Notes: a model not told the origin generated them from the letters alone. A stretch of 64,000 nucleotides of DNA from Actinopolyspora lacussalsi subsp. righensis (GCF_900116555.1 NZ_FPAT01000006.1:170026-234025); one strand, 5' to 3'; positions 18,318 through 27,733 are shown, counted from the first letter of the stretch. A program made the numbers and translations.

Positions 18318-18500
18318 CGGAGTCGAACCGGGGTTGTTCCTGAGCGGTCATGCGTTAAGCGTCCTTTTTGGACACTTTCTGTACGGAACCGCGGAAGGCG
18401 CACTGTGTGACCCGCTTGACGTGCGTTGGGATCAGCGGCACGAAGAACAGCGTCAACACGGTCAGCACGCGGGTCGGGCTGTGCGCCGCCTCGGGGTTAC

Positions 18501-18536
18501 TTGCGACCCCACGATGGTGAATGTACAGTCACTCAC
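18501..18536 (+). promoter_or_regulatory. tetR promoter with overlapping operator
   Basis: A -35-like TTGCGA (18501-18506) and -10-like TACAGT (18524-18529) are spaced by 17 nt. The sequence gtgaatgtacagtcactcac (18517-18536) overlaps the -10. It is almost identical (19 of 20) to the site ahead of the next gene and imperfectly palindromic (GTGA-TG...TCA-TCAC), the form of a TetR operator. The deduced transcript would begin almost at the ATG (18538), so tetR may be leaderless and autoregulated. Confidence 0.7.
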
Positions 18537-18537
18537 T

Positions 18538-19101
18538 ATGCGGATGGGTTCCAGAGCGACAGCCGAGGAGCGCAGGCGCGCCGTCATCCGCAGCGCGGTG
18601 ACCGTGTTCGCCCGCTCCGGGTACGAGACCAGCCCGGTTACTCGAGTGGCCGAGCACGCGGGAATCTCCTCGGCCTACGTCATGAAGTTGTTCCCACGCA
18701 AGATCGACCTGTTCGTCGCGGCGATCGGTGACTGCTACGACCGCATACTCGACGAACTCGCGGAAGCCGCCGAGGAGGCCGGGGACGCGGAGAGCGGCGA
18801 GATCCTGAACAGGATGGGAGCCCGGTACGCCGAACTGATCAGTGACCGCGACCTGTTGCTGCTACAGGTGCAGGCATTGGCCTCGACCCAGCTCCCGGAA
18901 GTGGCATCGGCCGTGCGCGACGGCGTCGGACGGATCACCTCCCTGGTGATCTCCAGGGCACGGGCCGACGCGAGCCAGGCACAGCACTTTCTGGCACGCG
19001 GCCAGTTGTGCCACCTGCTGACCGCGATCGACGCGTTCGAGACCGACGCCGACTGGGCGAACTCGCTCACGAAGGGATTCCGGCACAGCCCGGCCTCCTG
19101 A
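18538..19101 (+). CDS. TetR/AcrR-family transcriptional regulator
   Basis: 187 residues from ATG 18538; the frame is open further upstream, but that would run through the promoter/operator. The N-terminal helix-turn-helix is typical: AVIRSAVTVFARSGYETSPVTRVAEHAGISSAYVMKLF (split here as residues 15-52), with the recognition helix at SSAYVMKLFPRK. The C-terminal ligand-binding/dimerisation domain (about 65-180) is helical. Because the same 20-bp palindromic site precedes this gene and the downstream oxidoreductase, the protein probably represses both until an unknown ligand binds. Confidence 0.88.
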   Translation: MRMGSRATAEERRRAVIRSAVTVFARSGYETSPVTRVAEHAGISSAYVMKLFPRKIDLFVAAIGDCYDRILDELAEAAEEAGDAESGEILNRMGARYAELISDRDLLLLQVQALASTQLPEVASAVRDGVGRITSLVISRARADASQAQHFLARGQLCHLLTAIDAFETDADWANSLTKGFRHSPAS

Positions 19102-19157
19102 CCACTGTTCTCCGCCTCAGCCGAAAGACCTCACGGCGGCGAACATCACGACGGCCG

Positions 19158-19192
19158 TTGTCGCCCACAAAAGTGAATGAACAGTCACTCAC
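19158..19192 (+). promoter_or_regulatory. Promoter/operator of the SDR gene, matching the tetR operator
   Basis: TTGTCG (19158-19163) and AACAGT (19180-19185) are spaced by 16 nt. The operator gtgaatgaacagtcactcac (19173-19192) covers the -10. Its half-sites are GTGA-TGA and TCA-TCAC. It differs from the tetR site (18517-18536) at one base, direct sequence evidence for a shared regulator. Confidence 0.72.
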
Positions 19193-19207
19193 AAACTGGA
19201 GGGAACG

Positions 19208-20182
19208 ATGAACCCGACCACCGGCAAACCACACGTCGTACTCGGCGCGGGTCCCGCCGGCAGAACCCTCGTGGACGAACTGCTCGCACGTGGCCTGCGG
19301 GTACGACACGTCAACCGCACCCCGATCGACGACGTTCCCGCCGGAGTCGAAACGGTGACGGCCGACATCTCCTCACCCGATCGGGCGGTGGCGGCGACCG
19401 AGGGAGCCGCGACGATCTACCACGCCGTCAACGTGCCCTACCACCTCCAGGTGGAGGCGATGCCGAACATCGGCCGAGCGGCGCTCACCGCCGCACACCG
19501 GAACGACGCGAGGCTGGTGGTGCTCGACACGCTCTATCCCTACGGCGAGGCCGACGGCGCGGCGATCACGGAACAGACCCCTTGGGAGGCGACGAGCCGC
19601 AAGGGTCGGATGCGCGCCGCGCTGGACCATGCCTACCTGGACGCGCACCACACCGGCGAAGCGAGAGTCGCACTGGGACGAGCCGCCGACTTCTACGGGC
19701 CGCGGGTGGTGAACTCCACGCTGGGAGGAGCGTTCTTCCCCGCCGTGCTGACCGGCGAGCCCGCCCTGGGATTCGGCGACATCACACTGCCGCACAGCTA
19801 CTCCTACCTGCCCGACATCGCCACCGGGCTGGTCGACCTCGGGACCACCACCGACGAGGCGGCGATCGGTCGGGTGTGGCACCTGCCCACGGTGCCCGCG
19901 GTCAGCACCGAGCACATCCACGCACTCGTCGAACGGATCATCGGCGACGGCATCACCACACGGGTGCTCGACCAACCGGTGGCCACCGGACCGTTCGACG
20001 AGCGGTTCATGAGCGAGTACGCCGAGATCTTCTACCAGCACCTCGTGCCGCAGAACATGGTCTCGACACCGTTCGAGCGGCACTTCGACCGTCGACCCAC
20101 CCCGCTCGTCGACGGCTTGCGCGCCACCGTCGAGTGGTATCGCGACTTCCTGACCGCTCGACAGGACACCCGGAATCCGTAA
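19208..20182 (+). CDS. NAD(P)-binding epimerase/reductase-like protein (extended SDR)
   Basis: 324 residues from ATG 19208 with GGAGGGAACG upstream. The N-terminal Rossmann fold shows VLGAGPAGRTLVDELL with an Arg after the second strand (HVNRTP), which favours NADPH. The region LDTLYPYGEADG holds a Tyr near where the extended-SDR YxxxK is expected, but I do not see a clear Tyr-x3-Lys pair, so catalysis may differ or be atypical. The substrate is unknown. Its promoter carries the TetR operator, so it is likely the inducible target, for example in detoxification. It converges with the methyltransferase gene. Confidence 0.82.
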   Translation: MNPTTGKPHVVLGAGPAGRTLVDELLARGLRVRHVNRTPIDDVPAGVETVTADISSPDRAVAATEGAATIYHAVNVPYHLQVEAMPNIGRAALTAAHRNDARLVVLDTLYPYGEADGAAITEQTPWEATSRKGRMRAALDHAYLDAHHTGEARVALGRAADFYGPRVVNSTLGGAFFPAVLTGEPALGFGDITLPHSYSYLPDIATGLVDLGTTTDEAAIGRVWHLPTVPAVSTEHIHALVERIIGDGITTRVLDQPVATGPFDERFMSEYAEIFYQHLVPQNMVSTPFERHFDRRPTPLVDGLRATVEWYRDFLTARQDTRNP

Positions 20183-20279
20183 CGGAAGGCTCGCACCGCA
20201 GCGAAGCACCGGACGACTCGGGGAACGACACGGGCAGCGACCACAGCTCCGGGCGACCTCGCCACGGGCCCGGTAGGCG

Positions 20280-20960
20280 TCACGACGCGGGACTGCGGGC
20301 GACCAGGCGCTCCACCATACCGAGCTTGAACCTCTCGTGCCGCTGCAGCTCGAAACCGGCCGCGCGGACCTGCTCGATCGGACGACGCCGGAAGTGCTCC
20401 CCAGCCTGCGGAACCATGACCAGATCCAGCAGTCGCTGCACCACCCGCACCGGCCGAGAGGTACTCACCACGTGATCGGCCAACAACAGCAATCCACCCG
20501 GCTTGAGCACACGATCCATCTCGGAGAACGCGGCGCGGACATCGGGAACCGCGCACAGCGAGAAGGTGCAGACGACCGTGTCGAACGAGGAATCCGGGAA
20601 GGCCAACCGCTGCGCGTCACCGATGCCGAGTTCCACCGAACGCCCCGATCTCTCGGCGCGACGGCGCGCCTGGTCGAGCATCCCCGTGCTGATGTCCACC
20701 CCCGTCAATCGAATCCCGGCCGGATACCGGTCGAGGTTGAGCCCGGTGCCGATGGCCACCTCCAGCACCTCCCCCTCCGCCAACCCGCACAACCACTGCC
20801 TGGTGTCACCGAAGAAGCGACGCTCGATGCGCCCCATCTGCCGGTCGTAGCTCGGGGACTGCCGATCCCAGTGCCGCCGGGATCGCTCGAGTTTCGTTGC
20901 CGTCGTCCGCATTTCCCACCTGTGCTTTCCGCTTCGGCGCTTGTCGACCGGAGACGACAT
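20280..20960 (-). CDS. Class I SAM-dependent methyltransferase
   Basis: 226 residues. Motif I is VLEVAIGTGLNLDRYP, motif II ends LTGVDIS, GIGDAQRLAFPDSSFDTV follows, and the post-motif is VLKPGGLLLLADHV: a Methyltransf_11/UbiE-like fold. The segment RSRRHWDRQSPSYDRQM at the N-terminus resembles phospholipid or quinone methyltransferases. Two starts are plausible: ATG 20960 after GGGAG, or ATG 20912 after AGGTGGGAA. The substrate is not evident from context. It is transcribed toward the SDR gene and is not obviously part of its unit. Confidence 0.85.
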   Translation of the reverse strand: MSSPVDKRRSGKHRWEMRTTATKLERSRRHWDRQSPSYDRQMGRIERRFFGDTRQWLCGLAEGEVLEVAIGTGLNLDRYPAGIRLTGVDISTGMLDQARRRAERSGRSVELGIGDAQRLAFPDSSFDTVVCTFSLCAVPDVRAAFSEMDRVLKPGGLLLLADHVVSTSRPVRVVQRLLDLVMVPQAGEHFRRRPIEQVRAAGFELQRHERFKLGMVERLVARSPAS

Positions 20961-21144
20961 TCAAACTACTCCCGAACGACAACGGCGTGCCGTTTCCGGG
21001 ATTCGCGAAGCACCGAGGCAACCGAGGCGGCCACCGAAGAGGTGCCGCTCCCGTGCGCATGCGGGATGCCCGGCGTGCGTCACTCGGAAACCCGGCTTCG
21101 TCCGACCGGGCGTATCCACCGGGCGCGGACCCGAGGCGGGAATC

Positions 21145-21675
21145 TCAGCGGGTGGTTCGACGCTTCTCCACCCGATCCCGCCGAGCCGCGACGAACAGCG
21201 GCACCAACCCGGCGACGAAGAGCACGAGGAACACCGGTAGCGGCCACCAGCCGACCTCGGCCGTCCGTGTGGTGCGCCACTGGACGGCGCACAGCGGTAG
21301 CAGCGCCGTGCCCAGGGCGGCGTTGAGCACCAGGACCGCCCTGGCCTGCCGCACCGCCGAGGCTCCGGTGGCGGGGCGCTTGACCGCGCCGGTACGAGCG
21401 GCGGACGGCAGCTCGTTCTCGGGGTCGGTCCGTGCGACGGCGAAGGCGGCGCCCGCGAACAGCACCGTGGTCGCGATGTAGAGGAAGACGGGCACGAAGG
21501 CGGAGCCGACGGATTTGCGTGCCCACGCGTCGACCCCACCCGGGCCGATGTGCTGAGGCACCGTCTCGGGCAGCTCGGGATACACCGCCGCTCCCCAAGC
21601 ACTCATGCCGACCAGGAGCACGAGACTCGGCACCAACCACGGCCACGGGAACCGTGGCCTGCTCTCCGTGGACAT
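21145..21675 (-). CDS. DUF1648-domain membrane protein
   Basis: 176 residues with about four hydrophobic helices (15-34, 60-80, about 110-130, 148-166). The first loop has the DUF1648 pattern LPETVPQHIGPGGVDAW. DUF1648 is found in SdpI-type immunity proteins and other small membrane proteins of unclear role. It ends with a very basic tail (RRDRVEKRRTTR). No operon partner of known function is adjacent. Another SdpI-like gene occurs at 61554-62084, so this is one of two related proteins in the window. Confidence 0.8.
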   Translation of the reverse strand: MSTESRPRFPWPWLVPSLVLLVGMSAWGAAVYPELPETVPQHIGPGGVDAWARKSVGSAFVPVFLYIATTVLFAGAAFAVARTDPENELPSAARTGAVKRPATGASAVRQARAVLVLNAALGTALLPLCAVQWRTTRTAEVGWWPLPVFLVLFVAGLVPLFVAARRDRVEKRRTTR

Positions 21676-21807
21676 CGCACATCACCCCGCTGAAGCGTCC
21701 CCGCCCCGGAACGCCCCCTGTACGGCACCGTGGCGGGCAGTTGTGAAATTTCGCCGAGCTCGACGAAGCCCACCACGGAGAAACACCGCGCCGGGCACGC
21801 GGCGCCG

Positions 21808-22197
21808 TCAGAGCGGGTTGAGACGGGCCTTGAGCAGGCAGAACGCGTTGCCCTCGGGATCGGCGAGGACGTTCCACTGCTCCTCGCCGGTCTGGCCGAT
21901 GTCGGCCGGGCGCGCCCCGAGCGCGCGGAGGCGTTCGAGTTCGGCGTCCTGATCACGATCAGTGGGGTTGAGATCGATGTGCAGTCGAGACTTCCCCTGA
22001 CCCGGCTCGCCCCCGCTCCGGAGGATGATCGTCGGCTGTGGACCACCGAACCCTTCGCGCGGCCCGATCTCGATGGCGTAGTCCTCCCCGGCGTATTCGC
22101 GACCGAGCTCCACGAAGTCCAGGACCTCGCACCAGAACCGCGCCAGCACCTCGGGATCGCGGCAATCGAGCACGAGCTCACCGATACGACACGCCAT
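21808..22197 (-). CDS. VOC-family protein (glyoxalase/bleomycin-resistance fold)
   Basis: 129 residues, a single vicinal-oxygen-chelate domain of the Glyoxalase_6 kind. It starts ACRIGELVLDCRDPEVLARFW, contains the central HIDLNPTDRDQDAELERLRALG and ends WNVLADPEGNAFCLL. Possible metal ligands are the His in LHIDL and the Glu in DPEGN; the first-half ligand is not obvious. These proteins are common in actinomycetes and mostly uncharacterised. ATG 22197 is supported by the conserved start of the family. Probably monocistronic. Confidence 0.85.
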   Translation of the reverse strand: MACRIGELVLDCRDPEVLARFWCEVLDFVELGREYAGEDYAIEIGPREGFGGPQPTIILRSGGEPGQGKSRLHIDLNPTDRDQDAELERLRALGARPADIGQTGEEQWNVLADPEGNAFCLLKARLNPL

Positions 22198-22475
22198 TGA
22201 CGAAACCTGCTTTCAGCTCAGCGACCGGACGGCCAGGCGCGGATCTCTCGAGCTCCCACCGTGAGAACCGCTCGAGATCGTAATGGGCGACTCGAACAGG
22301 CGCGAAGGATTTTTCGAATCCGCGACCGACCGTGCGACACACGTGACCGCAAGGTTTCAGCGGTTTCCGCTGCCGGGGAGTCCGGCTCGGCGACTGTGCC
22401 CCGGGTATGCCCCGGGACGCATCACGCGGTGGAACACGAAAAAGGACCAGGCCACATGACCTGGTCCCTCGATGG

Positions 22476-22548
22476 TGGAGACGAGGGGAATCGAACCCCT
22501 AACCCCCGCCTTGCAAAAGCGGTGCTCTGCCGATTGAGCTACGTCCCC
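22476..22548 (-). tRNA. tRNA-Ala (anticodon TGC)
   Basis: The minus-strand cloverleaf has acceptor GGGGACG/CGTCTCC, D-arm GCTCAATCGGCAGAGC, anticodon stem CCGCT/GGCGG closing the loop TTTGCAA with TGC at positions 34-36, and T-arm with GGTTCGATTCC. CCA is encoded directly after the discriminator base (22473-22475). tRNA-Ala and tRNA-Ile near gyrA are conserved in actinobacteria. Confidence 0.97.
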
Positions 22549-22647
22549 TCGCAGCGCCGAAGCACTGCCCCACGGCCCGCGGACAACGTTGCCCGATCGG
22601 TGGTGTCGTAGTGGGACACCCCGAAGCGCGGCCGAACCGCGGTTCGC

Positions 22648-22764
22648 TCAGACCTCCGCGGTAGCTTCACGCCACAGATCGGCCTCCGCCTTGGCCGCGG
22701 TCTTGCGACGCACGACGAACAGGACGGCACCGGCAACAGCAGCGAGAACGAGCAGCTTCTTCAC
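22648..22764 (-). CDS. DLW-39 family mini-protein between tRNA-Ala and tRNA-Ile
   Basis: A 38-residue frame starting GTG 22764 behind a near-perfect AGGAGG (CTACTAGGAGGCG-like context on the minus strand). The protein has a hydrophobic N-terminal helix (KKLLVLAAVAGAVLFVV), basic RRKTAAKAEA and the signature DLWREAT near the C-terminus. The DLW motif and the position between these two tRNAs define the actinobacterial DLW-39 family. Function unknown; it is probably a small membrane-associated peptide. Confidence 0.85.
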   Translation of the reverse strand: MKKLLVLAAVAGAVLFVVRRKTAAKAEADLWREATAEV

Positions 22765-22830
22765 TTCGGACGCCTCCTACTACGAACGTATGCCGCCGCC
22801 GCGATAATCGCAGCGGCGGCACGTGTCACG

Positions 22831-22904
22831 TGGGCCTAGGAGGACTTGAACCTCCGACCTCTTCGTTATCAGCAAAGCGCTCTAACCGACTGAGCTATAG
22901 GCCC
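22831..22904 (-). tRNA. tRNA-Ile (anticodon GAT)
   Basis: The minus-strand cloverleaf has acceptor GGGCCTA/TAGGCCC with discriminator A, D-arm GCTCAGTCGGTTAGAGC, anticodon loop CTGATAA with GAT, and T-arm GGAGG TTCAAGT CCTCC. CCA is not encoded, unlike the neighbouring tRNA-Ala, so it must be added by the CCA-adding enzyme. Confidence 0.97.
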
Positions 22905-22995
22905 TGCGTGCGGTTATAGATACTACACACCCACACGATCGTCTTCCAAAGGGGGGTCCCCTTCACCGCCCCGAGTGACGATCGCCCCCGGAGCG

Positions 22996-23034
22996 GACTC
23001 CCGGAACCCCAGGTCAACCGGGGAACCGGGAGTC
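22996..23034 (-). terminator. Strong hairpin ending the gyrB-gyrA-DUF3566 unit
   Basis: A perfect 9-bp stem gactcccgg (22996-23004) / ccgggagtc (23026-23034) with an inner cccc/gggg stem across a symmetric aa/aa mismatch. It begins 10 nt beyond the DUF3566 stop on the minus strand and lies before tRNA-Ile. Confidence 0.8.
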
Positions 23035-23044
23035 AAACGGAACC

Positions 23045-23926
23045 TCACTCCCGTTCGGAAAGGGTCACCTCGACCCCACCGACGAAGTCCGCCGCCACGT
23101 TGTAGATGAACCCGGCGACGGTGGCCAGGGCGGTGAACAGCACGATGTTGACCGCACCGATCATCGAGGCCACCGCGAACACCCGCACCGGGCTGATCAA
23201 CGGCTGGCTCAACGAGTTCTCGGGCTGGGTCAGCTCACTGAACGTCCCGTTGAGCTGCTCCCAGACCCCCATACCGCCGAGCACCCCGTACAGCACCGCC
23301 ACGGCGATCAACCACACGAAGAACAGCGTGACGCTGAGCATGAGTGCCAGCTTGAGCACCGACCACGGATCCACCCGCCGAATCTGCAGGCTCGCCCGCC
23401 GAGGACCGCGACTCGGCCGACGCGGCGCACCCTGAGTGGCCGCCCCACCGCGAGCGCCGCCCCCCATGCCCAGCGAGATTCCCGCACGGGCCGATTCCGC
23501 GGCACCGTCACCGGCGGAGTCCCCGAGGGACTGCGAACCGGCGGGCTGGGAGGCCGAGCCACCGGGATGCGGAATCCGGTGCGTTTCCTCCTCCTCGTAT
23601 CCCGTCCCCGAGTCCGCGCCACGATGCCCGTCCGAGTCGTCCGAAACCTCCGTGGCACCCGAGGAGGTGTCCGCCGAGGCGGCGGAAGCGCTCATCGAGC
23701 CACCCACTCGCTGCCAGGGAGGAGTGCCCCCGGAACCGTCGACCTCACTGCTGGAGCCCTTCGCGCCACCGGCCGAACCACGCGAATCCCCACCGCTCTC
23801 GGCAGCGTCCGTGGACATCCCCTCGGAAACCGAGGTGGTCGCCTCCGCCGTCGTAGTGGTCGAGGTCGTTTCCTGCTCGCCGGTTGAACGGGACTCCGAT
23901 TCCTGCGGCTTGTCCGAAGATGTCAC
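23045..23926 (-). CDS. DUF3566 membrane protein (Rv0007-type)
   Basis: 293 residues. The first 165 are low-complexity, rich in Ser, Thr, Gly and Asp/Glu, with likely disorder. The C-terminal DUF3566 domain (about 175-290) begins RRASLQIRRVDPWSVLKLALMLS and contains two membrane helices (about 190-215 and 250-275). It ends with a short VGGVEVTLSERE tail. It follows gyrA by 51 nt on the same strand, as in mycobacteria (Rv0007), and shares the terminator behind it. Function is unknown; its constant linkage to gyrase genes may simply reflect origin synteny. Confidence 0.9.
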   Translation of the reverse strand: MTSSDKPQESESRSTGEQETTSTTTTAEATTSVSEGMSTDAAESGGDSRGSAGGAKGSSSEVDGSGGTPPWQRVGGSMSASAASADTSSGATEVSDDSDGHRGADSGTGYEEEETHRIPHPGGSASQPAGSQSLGDSAGDGAAESARAGISLGMGGGARGGAATQGAPRRPSRGPRRASLQIRRVDPWSVLKLALMLSVTLFFVWLIAVAVLYGVLGGMGVWEQLNGTFSELTQPENSLSQPLISPVRVFAVASMIGAVNIVLFTALATVAGFIYNVAADFVGGVEVTLSERE

Positions 23927-23977
23927 GAGCGATCCTTCACTGATCGTCGGCTGCCTGCCACGCGGGGTGCCCCGCGC

Positions 23978-26900
23978 CTACTTTCGTTGCTCCGGGCCGG
24001 CTGCGTCCGGATCGGCGGCTTCATCGGCGTTGCGCGCGATGGCCACCAGCGAGTTCCCCTCACCCAGATCCATCAGGCGCACCCCCTTCGTCTGCCTACC
24101 GGCCTTGCGCACCTCCTTGGCGGTGGTGCGAATGACCCCGCCCGTGGAGGTGATCGCGTAGAGCTCATCCTCCAGTTCGGCGATGAGCGCTGCCACTAGC
24201 CTGCCACGTTTCCGGTCGTGCTGAATGGTCAACACGCCCTTACCGCCGCGTCCCTGCACCGGGTACTCGTCGATGGGCGTGCGTTTGGCGTACCCACCCT
24301 GGGTCGCGACCAGCACGTAACGGTCCTCGTGGCAGACGCCCATGGCCAGCAGCTCGTCACCGGAGTTGAACCGCATCCCCAACACGCCGGAGGTGGCACG
24401 TCCCATCGGGCGCAGCACCTCGTCACTGGCGTTGAAGCGGATGGACTGCCCCTCGGCCGAGACCAGCAGCAGGTCGTCCTCCGGCGAGCAGAGCACGGCA
24501 CCGACCAGCTCGTCGCCGTCCTTGAGGTTGACGCCGATCAGCCCACCGGAACGGTTGGAGTCGAAGTCGGTGAGCTTGGACTTCTTGACCAGCCCGTTCT
24601 TGGTGGCCAGCACCAGGTACGGGGCGACGGTGTAGTCCTTGATCTGCATCACCTGGGCGATGTGCTCGTCCGGCTGGAACGCGAGCAGGTTCGCCACGTG
24701 CTGCCCGCGGGCGGTGCGGTTCGCCTCCGGCAGCTCGTAGGCCTTGGCACGGTAGACCCGCCCCTTGTTGGTGAAGAACAGGATCCAGTCGTGCGTGGAG
24801 CACACGAAGAAGTGCGAGACGATGTCGTCCTGCTTCAGCGCGGCGCCCTGCACACCCTTGCCGCCGCGCTTCTGGGCCCGGTAGAGATCGGTACGGGTCC
24901 GCTTGGCGTAACCGGTTCGGGTGATGGTCACCACCACGTCCTCGTCCGCGATGAGGTCCTCCATGGAAACCTCACCCTCGTACGGGACGATCCTGGTGCG
25001 TCGCTCCTCGCCGTGCTTGTGCACGATCTCCATCAGCTCGTCGCGCACGATCAGGCGCTGCCGCTCCGGCTTGGCCAGGATGTCGTTGAGATCGGCGATC
25101 TGCGTCTCGATCTCAGCCAGCTCGTCCAGCAGCTTCTGCCGCTCCAGCGCGGCCAGCTTGCGCAGCTGCATGTCCAGGATCGCGGTGGCCTGGTCCTCGT
25201 CGATGCCGAGCAGCTCGATCAGTCCGGAACGGGCGTCGTCCACGGTCGACGAGCCCCGGATCAGGTTGATGACCGCGTCCAGCTGATCCAGCGCCAGCGT
25301 CAGCCCGCGCAGGATGTGGGCACGCCGTTCGGCGCGCTGCAGGCGGTGCCTGGTGCGCCGCACGATCACGTCGATCTGGTGCCGCACGTAGTAGCGGATC
25401 ACCTGGTCCAGCCGCAGGGTGCGGGGCACGCCGTCGACCAGCGCCAGCATGTTGACGCCGAAGGTGGTCTGCAGCTGGGTGTGCTTGTAGAGGTTGTTGA
25501 GCACGACCTTGGGGATCGCGTCCCGCTTGAGCGTGACCACGATGCGCATCCCGCGCCGACTGTTGGACTCGTCGGCGATGTCGGTGATCCCCGAGATCTT
25601 GCCCTCACGATGCATCGTGGCGATGTTCTCGATCAGGTTGTCCGGGTTGACCTGGTACGGGAGCTCGGTGACCACCAGCGAGGTGCGCCCCTTGGCATCC
25701 TCCTCCACGTCGACCACCGCGCGCATCCGGAGCGAGCCGCGGCCCGTGCGGTAGGCGTCGGCGATCGCGTTGGTGCCCATGATCATCGCGTGGGTCGGGA
25801 AGTCCGGCCCCTTGATGCGCTCGATCATGGCCTCGAGCAGCTCGTCGTCGGTGGCCTCGGGATTGTCCAGCGCCCAGACCACGCCGTCGGCGACCTCGCG
25901 CAGGTTGTGCGGCGGGATGTTGGTCGCCATCCCCACCGCGATGCCGCCACCGCCGTTGACCAGCAGGTTGGGGATGCGCGAGGGCAGGACGTCCGGCTCC
26001 TGCGTGCGCCCGTCGTAGTTGTCCGAGAACTCGACGGTGTCCTCTTCGATCTCGGCCAGCATGCTCATCGCCAGCGGCGCCAGCCGGGATTCGGTGTTGT
26101 GACTGACGAACCCGTTGGTAACGAAGGAGTGGTCGTCACTGTCCACCCGGAGGCTGTAGACCGGCTGGGGCCCGGCATCGGTGACCGATTCGACCTCGGC
26201 GTAGTAGAATCTGCCGTCCACCAGGGGCTCGACAACGTCGAGAACCTCGGAGTCGGTGATCCGGCTCGTGATCTCGGCACGATCCGTTTCCCAGCGCTCG
26301 ATGCGGTCCACGTTGTGCCGCCGCAGCCAGTCGCGCTCCGTCCAGCGTTCGGCGCCGCGCTCCCTGATGTAGTCAGCGACGTACGGAACGTGGTCGTGAC
26401 TCATAGCCGTGCTGCGTGCCGGGATCTCGTCGAGAATTCCGGCCAGTTTCCGTTGCTTGGTGTCGTGGAAGCCGATACGACCGGCGAACAGTCGAGCATC
26501 CCGACGATTGGTGACAACGATCTTGAACTCACCCGAGGCGTATTCGGAGATCTTGGAGACGATCCCGAACTCGAGCAACAGTTGCTGAACCTCCCCCGCC
26601 AGCCGACGGCTGTAGGTGGAGTAGGAGATCTGTACCGAATTGCGCGGCAACGCGGAGCACGAACCGTCGCCGGTGAACAGCCCGATCAGGAAGGCCCGCT
26701 TGGTTTCACTTCCCTCGCGCCACACGAACTCCGGGACCGTCTTGTCCGCGCTCCGATCTCCGATGAGCTCAGCGAGGACACTCTCCCGGAACTTCGACAT
26801 GTCCTGAATGTCGAGCTCGTGAAGCGTGTTACCGGAAGCGATCCGCCGCGAGGAGACATACCTCGGACCACCAACCACCGCATCGTAGAGCTCGACCACG

Positions 26901-27733
26901 TAGCGGAAGAAGTCCTCGTCCAGATTGTTGAAACCAGCACGGCCCGGTGAAGCGAAACCCTCGCTAACGAAGGCTCCAGCCAGTAGCGCTCGCTCCCGTT
27001 CCCAGGGCAACGGCTCACCCTGCGAAGGTTCGCTCCGCTGCATGACGACGTGGTCGCCGGGGCCGATCTCCTCCAGCAGCTTCCACAGCAGGGTCGGAAC
27101 GCCGAGCACCTTCGTAAGGCACAACACCGGATGGTTGTACGTTCCGGTCAGCTCGTAGCCGCCCTTGGTGCGCAGCCTGAGAGTCGGGTGCTCACCCGAG
27201 TGGAAGAGCTTCTCGGCACGTACCGGATCGCCGGAGCGTCCGAGCACCTTGAGATCGATGTCGTTGTCGCTGTTCGGCCGCGCGTCCGGCACGATGTCGC
27301 CGATGCGCGCCGACGAACCGTCGGCCAGTTTCACCAGGGTGTCACCAGTTACGCAGTAGCGCATGGCGGCGGCCGGATCGTTGCCGGGCGAGCCGAAGTT
27401 GCCCTGGCCGTCGATGAGCACGTTGCGCATCGACCACGGCTGGGCCATCCGCACCAGGGTGTCGTAGATCGCGGAGTCGCCGTGCGGGTGGTAGTTACCC
27501 ATCACGTCGCCGACCACGCGCGAGCACTTCACGTAGGAGCGGTCGGGCCGGAACCCGGAGTCGTACATCGCGTACAGCACCCTGCGGTGCACCGGTTTGA
27601 GCCCGTCGCGCACGTCGGGCAGCGCCCGCGCCACGATGACGCTCATGGCGTAGTCGATGTAGGAGTTCTGCATCTCCTGCTGGAGATCGACCGGTTCGAC
27701 TCGGCCACCCTCCGGGGGCAAGGTCTCGGTCAT
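23978..27733 (-). CDS. gyrA: DNA gyrase subunit A interrupted by an in-frame intein
   Basis: 1251 codons from ATG 27733 ([10 protein letters not shown]). Extein residues 1-126 and 547-1251 form a normal 831-residue GyrA. The N-terminal part contains the quinolone-resistance region ([19 protein letters not shown]) and ends AAAMRY, where Tyr126 is the DNA-cleaving tyrosine. The C-terminal part has the GyrA box QRGGKGVQ and the six-bladed DNA-wrapping domain. A 420-residue intein sits directly after Tyr126, so the precursor cannot cleave DNA until spliced. With GyrB it introduces negative supercoils. The S83-equivalent position reads Ser91 in HPHGDSA, with an Ala at D-adjacent position 88 as in other actinobacteria. 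Confidence 0.97.
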   Translation of the reverse strand: MTETLPPEGGRVEPVDLQQEMQNSYIDYAMSVIVARALPDVRDGLKPVHRRVLYAMYDSGFRPDRSYVKCSRVVGDVMGNYHPHGDSAIYDTLVRMAQPWSMRNVLIDGQGNFGSPGNDPAAAMRYCVTGDTLVKLADGSSARIGDIVPDARPNSDNDIDLKVLGRSGDPVRAEKLFHSGEHPTLRLRTKGGYELTGTYNHPVLCLTKVLGVPTLLWKLLEEIGPGDHVVMQRSEPSQGEPLPWERERALLAGAFVSEGFASPGRAGFNNLDEDFFRYVVELYDAVVGGPRYVSSRRIASGNTLHELDIQDMSKFRESVLAELIGDRSADKTVPEFVWREGSETKRAFLIGLFTGDGSCSALPRNSVQISYSTYSRRLAGEVQQLLLEFGIVSKISEYASGEFKIVVTNRRDARLFAGRIGFHDTKQRKLAGILDEIPARSTAMSHDHVPYVADYIRERGAERWTERDWLRRHNVDRIERWETDRAEITSRITDSEVLDVVEPLVDGRFYYAEVESVTDAGPQPVYSLRVDSDDHSFVTNGFVSHNTESRLAPLAMSMLAEIEEDTVEFSDNYDGRTQEPDVLPSRIPNLLVNGGGGIAVGMATNIPPHNLREVADGVVWALDNPEATDDELLEAMIERIKGPDFPTHAMIMGTNAIADAYRTGRGSLRMRAVVDVEEDAKGRTSLVVTELPYQVNPDNLIENIATMHREGKISGITDIADESNSRRGMRIVVTLKRDAIPKVVLNNLYKHTQLQTTFGVNMLALVDGVPRTLRLDQVIRYYVRHQIDVIVRRTRHRLQRAERRAHILRGLTLALDQLDAVINLIRGSSTVDDARSGLIELLGIDEDQATAILDMQLRKLAALERQKLLDELAEIETQIADLNDILAKPERQRLIVRDELMEIVHKHGEERRTRIVPYEGEVSMEDLIADEDVVVTITRTGYAKRTRTDLYRAQKRGGKGVQGAALKQDDIVSHFFVCSTHDWILFFTNKGRVYRAKAYELPEANRTARGQHVANLLAFQPDEHIAQVMQIKDYTVAPYLVLATKNGLVKKSKLTDFDSNRSGGLIGVNLKDGDELVGAVLCSPEDDLLLVSAEGQSIRFNASDEVLRPMGRATSGVLGMRFNSGDELLAMGVCHEDRYVLVATQGGYAKRTPIDEYPVQGRGGKGVLTIQHDRKRGRLVAALIAELEDELYAITSTGGVIRTTAKEVRKAGRQTKGVRLMDLGEGNSLVAIARNADEAADPDAAGPEQRK
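26096..27355 (-). mobile_element. GyrA intein with LAGLIDADG homing endonuclease
   Basis: 420 residues, from Cys1 (TGC 27353-27355) to Asn420 (26096-26098), followed by Thr as the +1 extein residue. Splicing motifs: block [11 protein letters not shown], block [12 protein letters not shown] with the catalytic Thr and His, and block G NGFVSHN with the penultimate His. The two endonuclease dodecapeptides are [11 protein letters not shown] (about 123-133) and [11 protein letters not shown] (about 222-232). Their acidic residues have become Glu132 and Asp230, so both active-site acids are present and the nuclease could be active. The insertion site equals that of mycobacterial gyrA inteins such as the M. 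xenopi one, which lacks the nuclease. Codon usage looks less GC-rich than the exteins. Confidence 0.95.

Larger units (their letters stand above)
18199..18537. other. 339-nt gap holding a hairpin and the tetR promoter
   Basis: Apart from the hairpin at 18299-18317 and the promoter/operator at 18501-18536, I see no gene. A short stem around TTTTT (gtccTTTTTggac, 18360-18372) is also present. Confidence 0.4.

Noticed and set aside
24218-26950. A 910-codon plus-strand open frame opposite gyrA
   Set aside because: It is the antisense of a GC-rich conserved gene; composition is His/Val/Leu/Gln-rich without domains, and gyrA is unambiguous.
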